Assembly: GCF_023016155.1 (NCBI RefSeq)
Contig: NZ_JALKBG010000008.1
Span: forward strand, 498,501 to 562,500
Length of the DNA stretch: 64,000 bases
Reading direction: 5' to 3'
Source: Aliiroseovarius sp. F20344
GTDB taxonomy: Bacteria; Pseudomonadota; Alphaproteobacteria; Rhodobacterales; Rhodobacteraceae
The first letter of the stretch is position 1. Each line of letters opens with the position of its first letter. Under the pieces are notes generated by a model. The model did not search any database. It worked only from the letters and a program-made list of their open reading frames with translations, and was not told the DNA's origin. Below, in pieces: positions 47,283 through 54,458 of this stretch. A program made the translations under genes and the position numbers.

Positions 47283-48850
47283 CAGTTGTCTCCCTCGCCG
47301 GTTACACCCGCCATAAGAAGGCCCAGCTCACGTTCGTCGGTTTCTGATGGCAAGCGCTCGCCCATGATATGGCCGTCGAACATCACGGCAATCCGGTCTG
47401 AAAGTGACAGGATTTCCTCAAGCTCAACGGAAACAAGTAGCACTGCTTTGCCTTGGTCGCGCAGGCCAATGATCTGTTTGTGGATGAACTCAATCGCACC
47501 GATATCGACGCCGCGTGTGGGTTGGCCAACCAAAAGGAGGTCGGGATTGCGTTCGATTTCACGGGCCACAACGATTTTCTGCTGGTTCCCGCCAGAAAAG
47601 CTCTTCGCGGCCAGATTGGGAAGCGGGGGGCGCACATCGAAGCGGTCCATCTTGTCCTGAGCGACGTCGACCATCTTGGCATTGTCCATCAAGAGCGTGT
47701 TCTTCTGATATTCGGGCTCGTGGTGATATCCGAACACAATATTTTGCCAGGCCGGGAAGTTCATGATCAGCCCGTGTTCCTGCCGATCTTCGGGCACATG
47801 TGCAATGCCGCGTTCACGGCGGGACCGGCCGTCAGAATATTTCCCTGTCAGGTCAATGGGATCCCCGTTAACCTTGATTTCGCCTGTGGCTGTGGCATAC
47901 CCGCCCAAAACCTCCAAAAGTTGCGTTTGGCCGTTGCCGGATACACCTGCAATCCCCAAGATCTCGCCCGCGCGGACATCCAAAGATATGCCCTTCAAGC
48001 GTTCGACCCCATGATCGTCGACCATGTGCAGGTCCGTGACTTCTAGAACCTTTTCACCCGGTTGAGCGGGCACCTTGTCGACACGAAGCAACACTTTACG
48101 GCCAACCATCAGCTCGGCCAGCTCTTCAGGGTTGGTATCCTTGGTCTTGACGGTTGCAGTCATCTGGCCACGGCGCATCACGGACACAGTGTCGGTGATC
48201 TCCATAATCTCACGCAGCTTGTGGGTGATCAGGATGATGGTTTTGCCCTGATCACGCAGCCCGTTCAGGATGCGGAACAGGTGGTCGGCTTCCGCAGGGG
48301 TCAAAACACCCGTGGGTTCGTCCAAAATCAGGATGTCGGCTTCACGATAGAGCGCCTTGAGGATCTCAACACGTTGCTGTGTTCCGACGCCCAGATTTTC
48401 GATCAGGGCTTCGGGGTCAACGTGGAGCTCGTACTCATCCGCCAATGCTTTCAGAGACTTACGCGCCTTCGCCAAAGATGGCCGTAGCATTGCACCTTCT
48501 TCGACCCCGAGGATCACGTTTTCAAGCACGGAAAAATTCTCAACCAGTTTAAAGTGCTGGAACACCATCCCGATGCCCGCGCGAATAGCGGCTTGGCTGT
48601 CAGGGATCTGGGTTTCCTTGCCATGGATGAAGATCTGACCTTCATCGGCTTTGTAAAACCCATAGAGGATGGACATCAGCGTGGATTTGCCCGCACCGTT
48701 TTCGCCGATGATCCCGTGGATCGTCCCCGGCTGTACGGAAATCGAGATGTCCTTGTTCGCCTGCACCGGCCCAAAGGCCTTAGAGATACCGCGAAGCTCA
48801 ATAGCAGGAGCAACAGTTACCTGTTGCTCCTCGTTTTTCATGTCCACCAT
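47282..48850 (-). CDS. Nucleoside ABC transporter ATP-binding protein (two cassettes)
   Basis: The 522-residue double-cassette ATPase has Walker A GENGAGKST, LGVGTQQRVEI and Walker B ILILDEPT in cassette one. Cassette two has a degenerate P-loop (GVSGNGQTQ), signature FSGGNQQK and LLLVGQPTRGVD. This layout is typical of nucleoside/ribose-type importers partnered with BMP proteins. The starts at 48850 and 48841 are both possible. The gene lies 8 bp downstream of the binding-protein gene. Confidence 0.9.
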   Translation of the reverse strand: MVDMKNEEQQVTVAPAIELRGISKAFGPVQANKDISISVQPGTIHGIIGENGAGKSTLMSILYGFYKADEGQIFIHGKETQIPDSQAAIRAGIGMVFQHFKLVENFSVLENVILGVEEGAMLRPSLAKARKSLKALADEYELHVDPEALIENLGVGTQQRVEILKALYREADILILDEPTGVLTPAEADHLFRILNGLRDQGKTIILITHKLREIMEITDTVSVMRRGQMTATVKTKDTNPEELAELMVGRKVLLRVDKVPAQPGEKVLEVTDLHMVDDHGVERLKGISLDVRAGEILGIAGVSGNGQTQLLEVLGGYATATGEIKVNGDPIDLTGKYSDGRSRRERGIAHVPEDRQEHGLIMNFPAWQNIVFGYHHEPEYQKNTLLMDNAKMVDVAQDKMDRFDVRPPLPNLAAKSFSGGNQQKIVVAREIERNPDLLLVGQPTRGVDIGAIEFIHKQIIGLRDQGKAVLLVSVELEEILSLSDRIAVMFDGHIMGERLPSETDERELGLLMAGVTGEGDN

Positions 48851-48857
48851 GGTCGGA

Positions 48858-49853
48858 TCAGAAGTCCAGAACTGGGCAGCTGTCGTCGGACATATAGTCG
48901 TGAACCACCAGTTCACCCGAGATGATCTTGGCAGCGGCTGCGTCAACAGCAGCTTTCATCTCGTCTGAAACCAGAGCGGCGTTGTGTTCGTCCAGCGAAT
49001 AGCCAACACCTTCGGCTGCCAGGTTCATGACCTGTACGCCCGGTTTGATGTCCGCACCCATTTTCATGGCTTCATACACGGCAACGTCAACACGCTTCAG
49101 CATCGAGGTCAGAACTTTGCCTGGCTGCAGGTGGTTTTGGTTGGAATCCACGCCGATCGACAGGATGCCTTCGTCAGCAGCAGTTTGCAGAACACCCAGA
49201 CCGGTGCCGCCAGCAGCAGCGTACACAATGTCAGCGCCTTGGCTGATCTGTGCTTTGGTCAGCTCGCCACCCTTTACCGGGTCGTTCCAAGCCGCAGGCG
49301 TGGTGCCGGTCATGTTGGCGATGACTTTCGCGTCAGGGTTCACGGCCAGAACGCCTTCTGCATAGCCACAAGCAAACTTACGGATCAGCGGAATGTCCAT
49401 GCCACCGATGAAGCCAACGGTGCCCGATTTGGACGCGGTGGCGGCCATCATACCGACCAGGTACGAGCCTTCATGCTCGGAAAATGCGACGTTCAGAACG
49501 TTCGGTGCATCCGACCAACCGTCAATGGTGACGAAGGTAGTATCAGGATAATCTGGGGCAACATCCGAGATCGGGGTCGACATGGCGAAACCCATGGTGA
49601 TCACAGGGTTGGCACCTGTTTCAGCAAAGCGGCGCAGGGCCTGCTCGCGCTGAGCTTCGGATTGCAGCTCAACTTCAAGGTACGAACCACCGGTTTCTTT
49701 GGCCCATTTCTCGGCGCCATTGAAGCCAGCTTCGTTAAAGGATTTGTCAAATTTTCCGCCCAAGTCGAAAATGATTGCGGGCTCGGCCAACGCGGCACCT
49801 GCGGTCAGGGCCAGCGACGCGGCTGCGCCAAGAAAGCTTTTCATCAGGGTCAT
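48858..49853 (-). CDS. BMP-family ABC transporter substrate-binding protein (nucleoside)
   Basis: The 331-residue BMP/PnrA-like periplasmic protein has a signal peptide ending AALA and IIFDLGGKFDKSFNEAGFNG, the nucleoside-binding entry of the family. VGFIGGMDIPLIRKF and AAGGTGLGVLQTA follow. PnrA-type proteins bind purine nucleosides, and the purine nucleoside phosphorylase in the operon agrees. GGGAG lies 7 nt before ATG 49853. It is the first gene of a five-gene operon. There is no lipobox cysteine, as expected for a soluble periplasmic protein. Confidence 0.94.
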   Translation of the reverse strand: MTLMKSFLGAAASLALTAGAALAEPAIIFDLGGKFDKSFNEAGFNGAEKWAKETGGSYLEVELQSEAQREQALRRFAETGANPVITMGFAMSTPISDVAPDYPDTTFVTIDGWSDAPNVLNVAFSEHEGSYLVGMMAATASKSGTVGFIGGMDIPLIRKFACGYAEGVLAVNPDAKVIANMTGTTPAAWNDPVKGGELTKAQISQGADIVYAAAGGTGLGVLQTAADEGILSIGVDSNQNHLQPGKVLTSMLKRVDVAVYEAMKMGADIKPGVQVMNLAAEGVGYSLDEHNAALVSDEMKAAVDAAAAKIISGELVVHDYMSDDSCPVLDF

Positions 49854-50033
49854 TTCAATACTCCCGGTTATTGTTGTGGGGTCCGCACAGACCGAATGTC
49901 CGCCGATTCCCCCAAAGTCTGCGAGCAGATCGCTGCAAAGGATCATCCGGGATTTTACAACAAGGGCAAGAGGTGATCACAACTTTTGTTCGCCGCAGTG
50001 CCGCAATTTCTGGGGAATTTCAGGTGGTTCACG

Positions 50034-50456
50034 CTAGGTAATGTGCTTTTCCATCAAGATGGCATCGCAAGATGACCCATCATCGCGCGCGTAATAATTA
50101 GGGCGTTTGCCGCATATCGCCCAGCCAGAGTTCTTATAAAGCGCTATTGCCGCGTGATTGTCTGTCGCCACCTCAAGGAAGGCGCGTGTGGCACCACGTT
50201 CGGCGGCAGTCCGCTCGAATTCCAGCAACAGGGCGGTTCCTTGCCCGTGTCCTTGGGCGCTGGGCAGAACTGCAATCGTCAAAAGCTCTGCTTCATCAAC
50301 AACCACCCGCCCCATCGCAAACCCATCAGGGCGTACAGTTACGTATACGTGAGGGGAGTCCAGCAGCTGCGCGATTTCCTCGGCGTTCCAGCCGCGAGAT
50401 GTTTCAAACGCGGCGTTATGGATGGCAGACAGCTTTTGGGCAGATGTGTTGGACAT
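50034..50456 (-). CDS. rimI: Ribosomal-protein-alanine N-acetyltransferase RimI-like
   Basis: The 140-residue GNAT protein has acetyl-CoA binding motif A, AVLPSAQGHGQGTALLLEFE (R/Q-x-x-G-x-G/A), and a C-terminal YKNSGWAICGKRPNYY that matches the RimI family. It probably acetylates the N-terminus of ribosomal protein S18. It lies just downstream of tsaB, an arrangement common for RimI and the t6A-modification genes. The 180 bp upstream of the BMP gene are otherwise empty. Confidence 0.88.
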   Translation of the reverse strand: MSNTSAQKLSAIHNAAFETSRGWNAEEIAQLLDSPHVYVTVRPDGFAMGRVVVDEAELLTIAVLPSAQGHGQGTALLLEFERTAAERGATRAFLEVATDNHAAIALYKNSGWAICGKRPNYYARDDGSSCDAILMEKHIT

Positions 50457-50462
50457 AGCGGA

Positions 50463-51071
50463 TCAGGGCAAGATAACCGGGGCGGGATCGCGTGGAGGCG
50501 CAGCATCGGCAGCGCGGATATAAAGCGGGGCAGGGCGCTCAATTGGCGCTTCAGAACTTAGCCGCTCTGCTGCGATCCGGGCGATCGCAAGGGCAGGGTT
50601 CTGATCCGAAACAGGTCCAACACGTTCCCCTTCTAATGACTGCGCATATTCGGCCGAAATCAGCTCGGGCGCTGATGCCGGACCCATTTCGAACAGTTGT
50701 GCATACAGATGATCGCGCCGCGCATCGACCAAAGACCAAACCGGGCGCGGGGCGTTGTCCACTTGCGCCTCAAGCGACGACACGCCAATCGCGGGGATGC
50801 CGAGCGATAAGGCAAGTCCGCGTGCGGCAGAAACCGAAATACGAATGCCCGTGAAGTTGCCGGGGCCAATGCCAACGCCAATGGCTGAAAGGTCAGCCCA
50901 GCTCACTCCAGCTTCGGCAAGAACCTCTTCCAACAAGGGAAACAGGCGTTCAGCCTGTCCTTTGGCCATGTTTTCTATGCGCTCCACCACAATCTTGTCG
51001 CCACATAGCAAAGCGGCCGCGCAGTGCGCGGCCGATGTGTCAAATGCCAGAATAAGTGGATCAGGCTGCAA
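50463..51071 (-). CDS. tsaB: tRNA t6A37 threonylcarbamoyltransferase subunit TsaB
   Basis: The 202-residue ASKHA-fold protein begins ILAFDTSAAHCAAALL and contains GIGPGNFTGIRI and SLEA motifs typical of TsaB (YeaZ). It supports TsaD in forming N6-threonylcarbamoyl-adenosine in ANN-reading tRNAs. It overlaps nfuA by 11 nt and is followed by rimI. tsaD and tsaE are not in the window. Confidence 0.93.
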   Translation of the reverse strand: MQPDPLILAFDTSAAHCAAALLCGDKIVVERIENMAKGQAERLFPLLEEVLAEAGVSWADLSAIGVGIGPGNFTGIRISVSAARGLALSLGIPAIGVSSLEAQVDNAPRPVWSLVDARRDHLYAQLFEMGPASAPELISAEYAQSLEGERVGPVSDQNPALAIARIAAERLSSEAPIERPAPLYIRAADAAPPRDPAPVILP

Positions 51072-51624
51072 CAGGGCGTACCTCGACCACTTCGGGAATG
51101 TAGTGCTTCAGCAAGTTCTCGATCCCCATTTTCAAGGTCAGGGTCGACGACGGGCAGCCCGCGCAGGCGCCTTGCATGTGCAGATAAACGATGCCGCGAT
51201 CAAAGCCGTGGAAGGTGATGTCGCCACCATCTTGTGCAACGGCCGGACGGACACGCGTATCCAGCAGCTCTTTGATCTGTTCAACGATCTCGCCATCCTC
51301 ACCGTCATGTTCCGCATGACCTGAGGCCGCAGTGGCTTCACCTGCCATGATCGGCTGACCGGATTGGAAATGCTCCATGATCGCGCCCAGAATGGCTGGT
51401 TTGATATGGTCCCAGTCAACAGCGTCATCTTTGGTGACCGTCACGAAGTCAGCACCAAAGAATACACCCGTTACGCCGTTCACTTTGAACACGCGTTCGG
51501 CCAAAGGCGATGCAGCTGCGGCATCGGCAGTTGGGAAATCAGCAGTCCCTGCGCCAAGAACGTCCTGACCAGGCAGGAACTTCAATGTCGCGGGGTTCGG
51601 AGTGGATTCGGTCTGAATGAACAT
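51061..51624 (-). CDS. nfuA: NifU-family Fe-S cluster scaffold/carrier (NfuA-like)
   Basis: The 187-residue protein has an N-terminal Nfu_N domain (MFIQTESTPNPATLKFLPG) and a C-terminal NifU-like domain with the cluster-ligating C-x-x-C in GACAGCPSSTLTLKMG. It delivers [4Fe-4S] clusters to target enzymes. The ATG at 51624 gives the family-typical beginning; a longer frame to 51810 is not supported. tsaB overlaps its 3' end by 11 nt. Confidence 0.95.
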   Translation of the reverse strand: MFIQTESTPNPATLKFLPGQDVLGAGTADFPTADAAAASPLAERVFKVNGVTGVFFGADFVTVTKDDAVDWDHIKPAILGAIMEHFQSGQPIMAGEATAASGHAEHDGEDGEIVEQIKELLDTRVRPAVAQDGGDITFHGFDRGIVYLHMQGACAGCPSSTLTLKMGIENLLKHYIPEVVEVRPVAA

Positions 51625-51674
51625 GGGGCACACCTTTTTTGTCAGGTTTGATATGGGCCTCGCGCGGTCAGGTG

Positions 51675-52106
51675 TCAACCATCTCGGGCTACCTTCACAT
51701 TGATACGCCAGAGCGCAAATCCGCACGCCAGCGCCAACACCATCCCCAAAAGGCCTGCTTGAAGAGCATAGTCTGGTATCGCGAAAGCGGTGTCCCAGAT
51801 ATCGGCACAATCAAGCGCGGCGAGCCATAAGCCGAAGACGGAAAGCCCTAGGCAGACTAAAAGTACAAGTAGTTCCATACGAGTATATGACTTTTTCATG
51901 CGCATGAGGCGGATGACTATGGGGATAATTAGCGTGATGAACATCACCACCACCGCGTCATCGTCGCCACCACTGCTTTTCAAATCACGGCAAAGGAATT
52001 CCCCACCGGTGGCGTGAAACCCATGAGAAAGCGTATCAAACAACAGGCCGACAACCGAAATGGTCGCAAGCGAAGATAGATAAAGCAGGTTTAAAACCGT
52101 CTTCAC
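51675..52106 (-). CDS. Four-helix membrane protein of unknown function
   Basis: The 143-residue protein has four hydrophobic segments and a soluble loop with SSGGDDDA between the first and second. The start is a GTG whose GTGA overlaps the universal-stress-protein stop by 4 nt, so it is translated together with that gene. No family is recognised. It lies 51 bp upstream of nfuA. Confidence 0.7.
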   Translation of the reverse strand: MKTVLNLLYLSSLATISVVGLLFDTLSHGFHATGGEFLCRDLKSSGGDDDAVVVMFITLIIPIVIRLMRMKKSYTRMELLVLLVCLGLSVFGLWLAALDCADIWDTAFAIPDYALQAGLLGMVLALACGFALWRINVKVARDG

Positions 52107-52558
52107 GTGATCGCTTCAAGACGTTCCTTGGTCATTGTGCCCGGCACAATGGTGATCGGGATCGGCAGATCGGCGGCCGCGCGCGTCATTTGCGTTACCA
52201 GCGGACCTGGCCCGGATTTTCCTTCGCCTGCGCCCAGTACCAGCACACCCACATCGGGGTTCTCGCGGACATGGGCCAGAATTTCCGGCACGGCCTCGCC
52301 TTCACGAATAACCAACTCAGGCTCAACATCCTGACGATCGCGCATCCACTTGGCGAATACCTCGTAGTGCACGGTGATCCGCTCACGCTCTTCTTCGCGC
52401 ATCAATTCGCCGACGCCAATCCAGTGGTTGAATTCCTCGGGGGGAATGATCGACAAAACGGTTACACCGCCGCCGGTATGGGCCGCGCGCATGGCCGCGA
52501 AACGCATGGCGTTCAGGCATTCGCGGCTGTCATCCAAAATTACGAGAAACTTGCGCAT
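52103..52558 (-). CDS. Universal stress protein (UspA family)
   Basis: The 151-residue protein has the UspA fold: first strand FLVILDDS, a central MRFAAMRAA helix, and a C-terminal LVLGAGEGKSGPGPLVTQM stretch that corresponds to the ATP-binding G-x2-G-x9-G-S/T region. VGELMREEERERI forms a charged helix. GGAGG precedes ATG 52558; the earlier start at 52582 is unnecessary. A stress or ATP-sensing role is likely but not specified. Confidence 0.9.
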   Translation of the reverse strand: MRKFLVILDDSRECLNAMRFAAMRAAHTGGGVTVLSIIPPEEFNHWIGVGELMREEERERITVHYEVFAKWMRDRQDVEPELVIREGEAVPEILAHVRENPDVGVLVLGAGEGKSGPGPLVTQMTRAAADLPIPITIVPGTMTKERLEAIT

Positions 52559-52625
52559 ACGTGTCCTCCGAAACGCGACCACTCTGCCCGAGGGGCAGGT
52601 GAGTGTCTATCGTTTTCGATCATGG

Positions 52626-53498
52626 TCAGTTCTGCGCGGCGTCGGAAAGCGCCCAATCCCAATACATCTCGCGCACGTTCCGGGTGATTGGCCCAGCGTT
52701 ATAACGTGTGTCCTCAAACGCGCTGACCGCGGTGATCTTGGACATATTGCCGGTCACGAACACCTCGTCGGCCTGACGAAAATCGTCATAACCCATGACG
52801 GTTTCGTGCACGGTGTACCCATTGGCACGCATGTTCTTGATATGGCGCGCGCGGGTGATGCCAGCCAGGAAGCATCCATTTGCGATCGGGGTGAAGACCT
52901 CTCCATCCCGAACCGTGAAGACGTTTGTGGTGGCCGTTTCAGCGACATTGCCAAGCGCATCCGTGACCAAAGCATTGTCAAAGCCCTTGGAGTGAGCCTC
53001 AAGAAGAATGCGCGCATTGTTAGGATAAAGGCAGCCAGCTTTGGCGTTCACCACAGCACTGTCGAGGGTCGGACGGCGGAAGCGTGTGGTCGTCAGGGTG
53101 GTCGAAGCCGCCGCGGGTGTCATTGGGATTTCTTCCAAGCAGACCGCGAAACCTGTCGCGCCCTCTTTTGGGGCAACCCCCATATGGCCCCCATCCAAGG
53201 CCCAGTACATTGGGCGAATATAAACGGCTGCGTCCTTGGGGAACATTGCCAGCCCTTCTTTGACGATCTCGACCATCTTCTGTGTTGAAACGGTTGGCGT
53301 AATCATCAGCGCTTCGGCGGATCGATTGGTTCGGGCGCAGTGAGAATCTAGATCCGGGTGTACGCCTTCAAAGAAACGCGCACCGTCAAAGACATTGGTG
53401 CCCAGCCATGATCCATGATCGGCCGCTTTCATCACAGCCACATCTTCATTGTGCCAGCTGCCATTGAAATAGGTGCGGATATTTGTGCCAAGTACCAT
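52626..53498 (-). CDS. ilvE: Branched-chain amino acid aminotransferase
   Basis: The 290-residue fold-type IV PLP enzyme has the catalytic Lys in VNAKAGCLYPNN, the GTNVFDGARFFEG entrance, and YIRPMYWALDG. It transaminates the keto acids for leucine, isoleucine and valine. The closely similar D-amino acid transaminase or ADC lyase cannot be excluded entirely. GGGAG precedes ATG 53498. The upstream region carries an apparent leader peptide and terminator (53558-53661), which favours IlvE. Confidence 0.9.
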   Translation of the reverse strand: MVLGTNIRTYFNGSWHNEDVAVMKAADHGSWLGTNVFDGARFFEGVHPDLDSHCARTNRSAEALMITPTVSTQKMVEIVKEGLAMFPKDAAVYIRPMYWALDGGHMGVAPKEGATGFAVCLEEIPMTPAAASTTLTTTRFRRPTLDSAVVNAKAGCLYPNNARILLEAHSKGFDNALVTDALGNVAETATTNVFTVRDGEVFTPIANGCFLAGITRARHIKNMRANGYTVHETVMGYDDFRQADEVFVTGNMSKITAVSAFEDTRYNAGPITRNVREMYWDWALSDAAQN

Positions 53499-53557
53499 GA
53501 TGATCTCCCAAATTTGATTGGAAGTTACCAGCGAAGTCAGGTGGTTCCAAGGGCGAC

Positions 53558-53598
53558 AAAAGAAAGCGCCCTGACGGCTGGGGAAGCTGTCAGAGCGC
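53558..53598 (-). terminator. Putative attenuator terminator upstream of ilvE
   Basis: Read on the minus strand, GCGCTCTGACAGCT and AGCCGTCAGGGCGC form a 14-bp stem (one G-U, one A-C mismatch) with a TCCCC loop, followed at once by TTTCTTTT. It ends 60 nt before the ilvE start, so a transcript would be cut before the gene unless the hairpin is prevented. A copy of CCGTCAGA upstream could pair with the left arm. Confidence 0.7.
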
Positions 53599-53661
53599 AA
53601 ATGCGTGCAATAGGATCAGACGGGCACGCGACTGTGCCTTGATGCATGTCCGGGCGGGCAT
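53590..53661 (-). CDS. Putative ilvE leader peptide
   Basis: A 23-codon frame from ATG 53661 ends at a TGA that lies inside the left arm of the attenuator hairpin, as in classical amino-acid attenuators. Its C-terminal part reads RLILLHAFAL, with four leucine codons and one isoleucine, the amino acids relevant to IlvE. A clear ribosome-binding site is not visible, which lowers confidence. If real, stalling at Leu/Ile codons would control ilvE read-through. Confidence 0.55.
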   Translation of the reverse strand: MPARTCIKAQSRARLILLHAFAL

Positions 53662-53725
53662 CCGGGATGCGTGAATCAGGCACGGTCACAGTCTGACGGT
53701 TGGATGAAAAAGTTCTATGACAGAT

Positions 53726-54160
53726 CTAGCGAATACCGATATCGGCCAGTGCTGATGCCAATTCAGCGGGCAAGGGGTCCTTGTCAGAGGTGTCCGCACC
53801 AATCAGATCGCGTGGAGCGTCATCTGCGGACAGATATCGCCAGCCTTGGAATGCACGCCTTGGTTGGCTTTCTGTGCGTATAACCGTGTGATCCAGCACC
53901 AAGCCACAACGCCGGATCCCGTCGTCTCCGATCACTTCTTCAAGACGCAAAATACGTTGACGGGCAAGGATCAGGCCTTTGAAGACCCAATAAAGTGATC
54001 CACCTGCCAGCAGCTCGGATTCGCGTTTTGGCCACATCCGCGTTACATGGCGCGGGTTGGGCAAACCGGTCTGCCCCATGCGCATATTTTGCCACGCCGT
54101 AAGATCTTCGACCTTTTCGGCGCCAACGCAGAGTTTTACCAGATTTACGTGTGTGGTCAT
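53726..54160 (-). CDS. DUF1489 family protein
   Basis: The 144-residue protein begins MTTHVNLVKLCVGAEKVEDL. It carries MWPKRESELLAGGSLYWVFKG and RAFQGWRYLSADDAPRDL, a pattern typical of DUF1489, a conserved alphaproteobacterial family. The function is unknown. It lies upstream of the ilvE leader on the same strand and could be co-transcribed through it, but a separate ilvE promoter seems likely. Confidence 0.82.
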   Translation of the reverse strand: MTTHVNLVKLCVGAEKVEDLTAWQNMRMGQTGLPNPRHVTRMWPKRESELLAGGSLYWVFKGLILARQRILRLEEVIGDDGIRRCGLVLDHTVIRTESQPRRAFQGWRYLSADDAPRDLIGADTSDKDPLPAELASALADIGIR

Positions 54161-54267
54161 TGGGGTCTACTAAATGTTGTGGTGCAAGTGTCGATTTTAG
54201 TGCGTTTTGGTACGAGTTGGCTGATTTGGCAATTGACCGTGCATCTATCGGGGCTTAGTTTGTAACT

Positions 54268-54306
54268 CCCATCAGATGGCAAGTTGTTCTTTGCTCATCT
54301 GATGGG
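54268..54306. repeat. 11-bp inverted repeat upstream of the tRNA-like gene
   Basis: CCCATCAGATG and CATCTGATGGG are perfectly complementary with 17 nt between them, ending 7 nt before the tRNA-like gene. Neither side has a T-run. It might mark a processing site, an operator or the end of the DUF1489-side transcript. Confidence 0.5.
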
Positions 54307-54313
54307 AAATCAT

Positions 54314-54413
54314 TGCGACGTAGCTCAACTGGATAGAGCACCCCGCGCGTTAGGTCTGGCGACACTAACTGTCTAAAGCGGGGAGGTTGCGGGTTCAAGT
54401 CCCGTCGTCGCAC
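54314..54413 (+). tRNA. tRNA-like gene with an enlarged anticodon arm (anticodon not assignable)
   Basis: The ends fold as a tRNA: acceptor TGCGACG/CGTCGCA, D arm GCTC...GAGC with GG in the loop, and T arm GCGGG-TTCAAGT-CCCGT. The anticodon stem CCCCGC/GCGGGG encloses 31 nt instead of 7. Inside it a hairpin GTTAGGTC-TGGC-GAC(A)CTAAC forms, followed by TGTCTAAA. A single intron excision does not restore a standard loop with U33 in the usual register; shifting the stem by one base gives anticodon CTA. No CCA is encoded. nrdJ starts 45 nt later. Confidence 0.5.
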
Positions 54414-54458
54414 TCAATTTATCGTCGCCTGAACAAATGACACATAGGAATTGCTTGC

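Noticed and set aside
54314-54413. Group I intron in the tRNA-like gene
   Set aside because: The insert is only about 23-26 nt, far shorter than any group I intron, and lacks the conserved core.
54161-54458. Cobalamin riboswitch before nrdJ
   Set aside because: No B12-box or matching fold seen; the space is taken by the tRNA-like gene.
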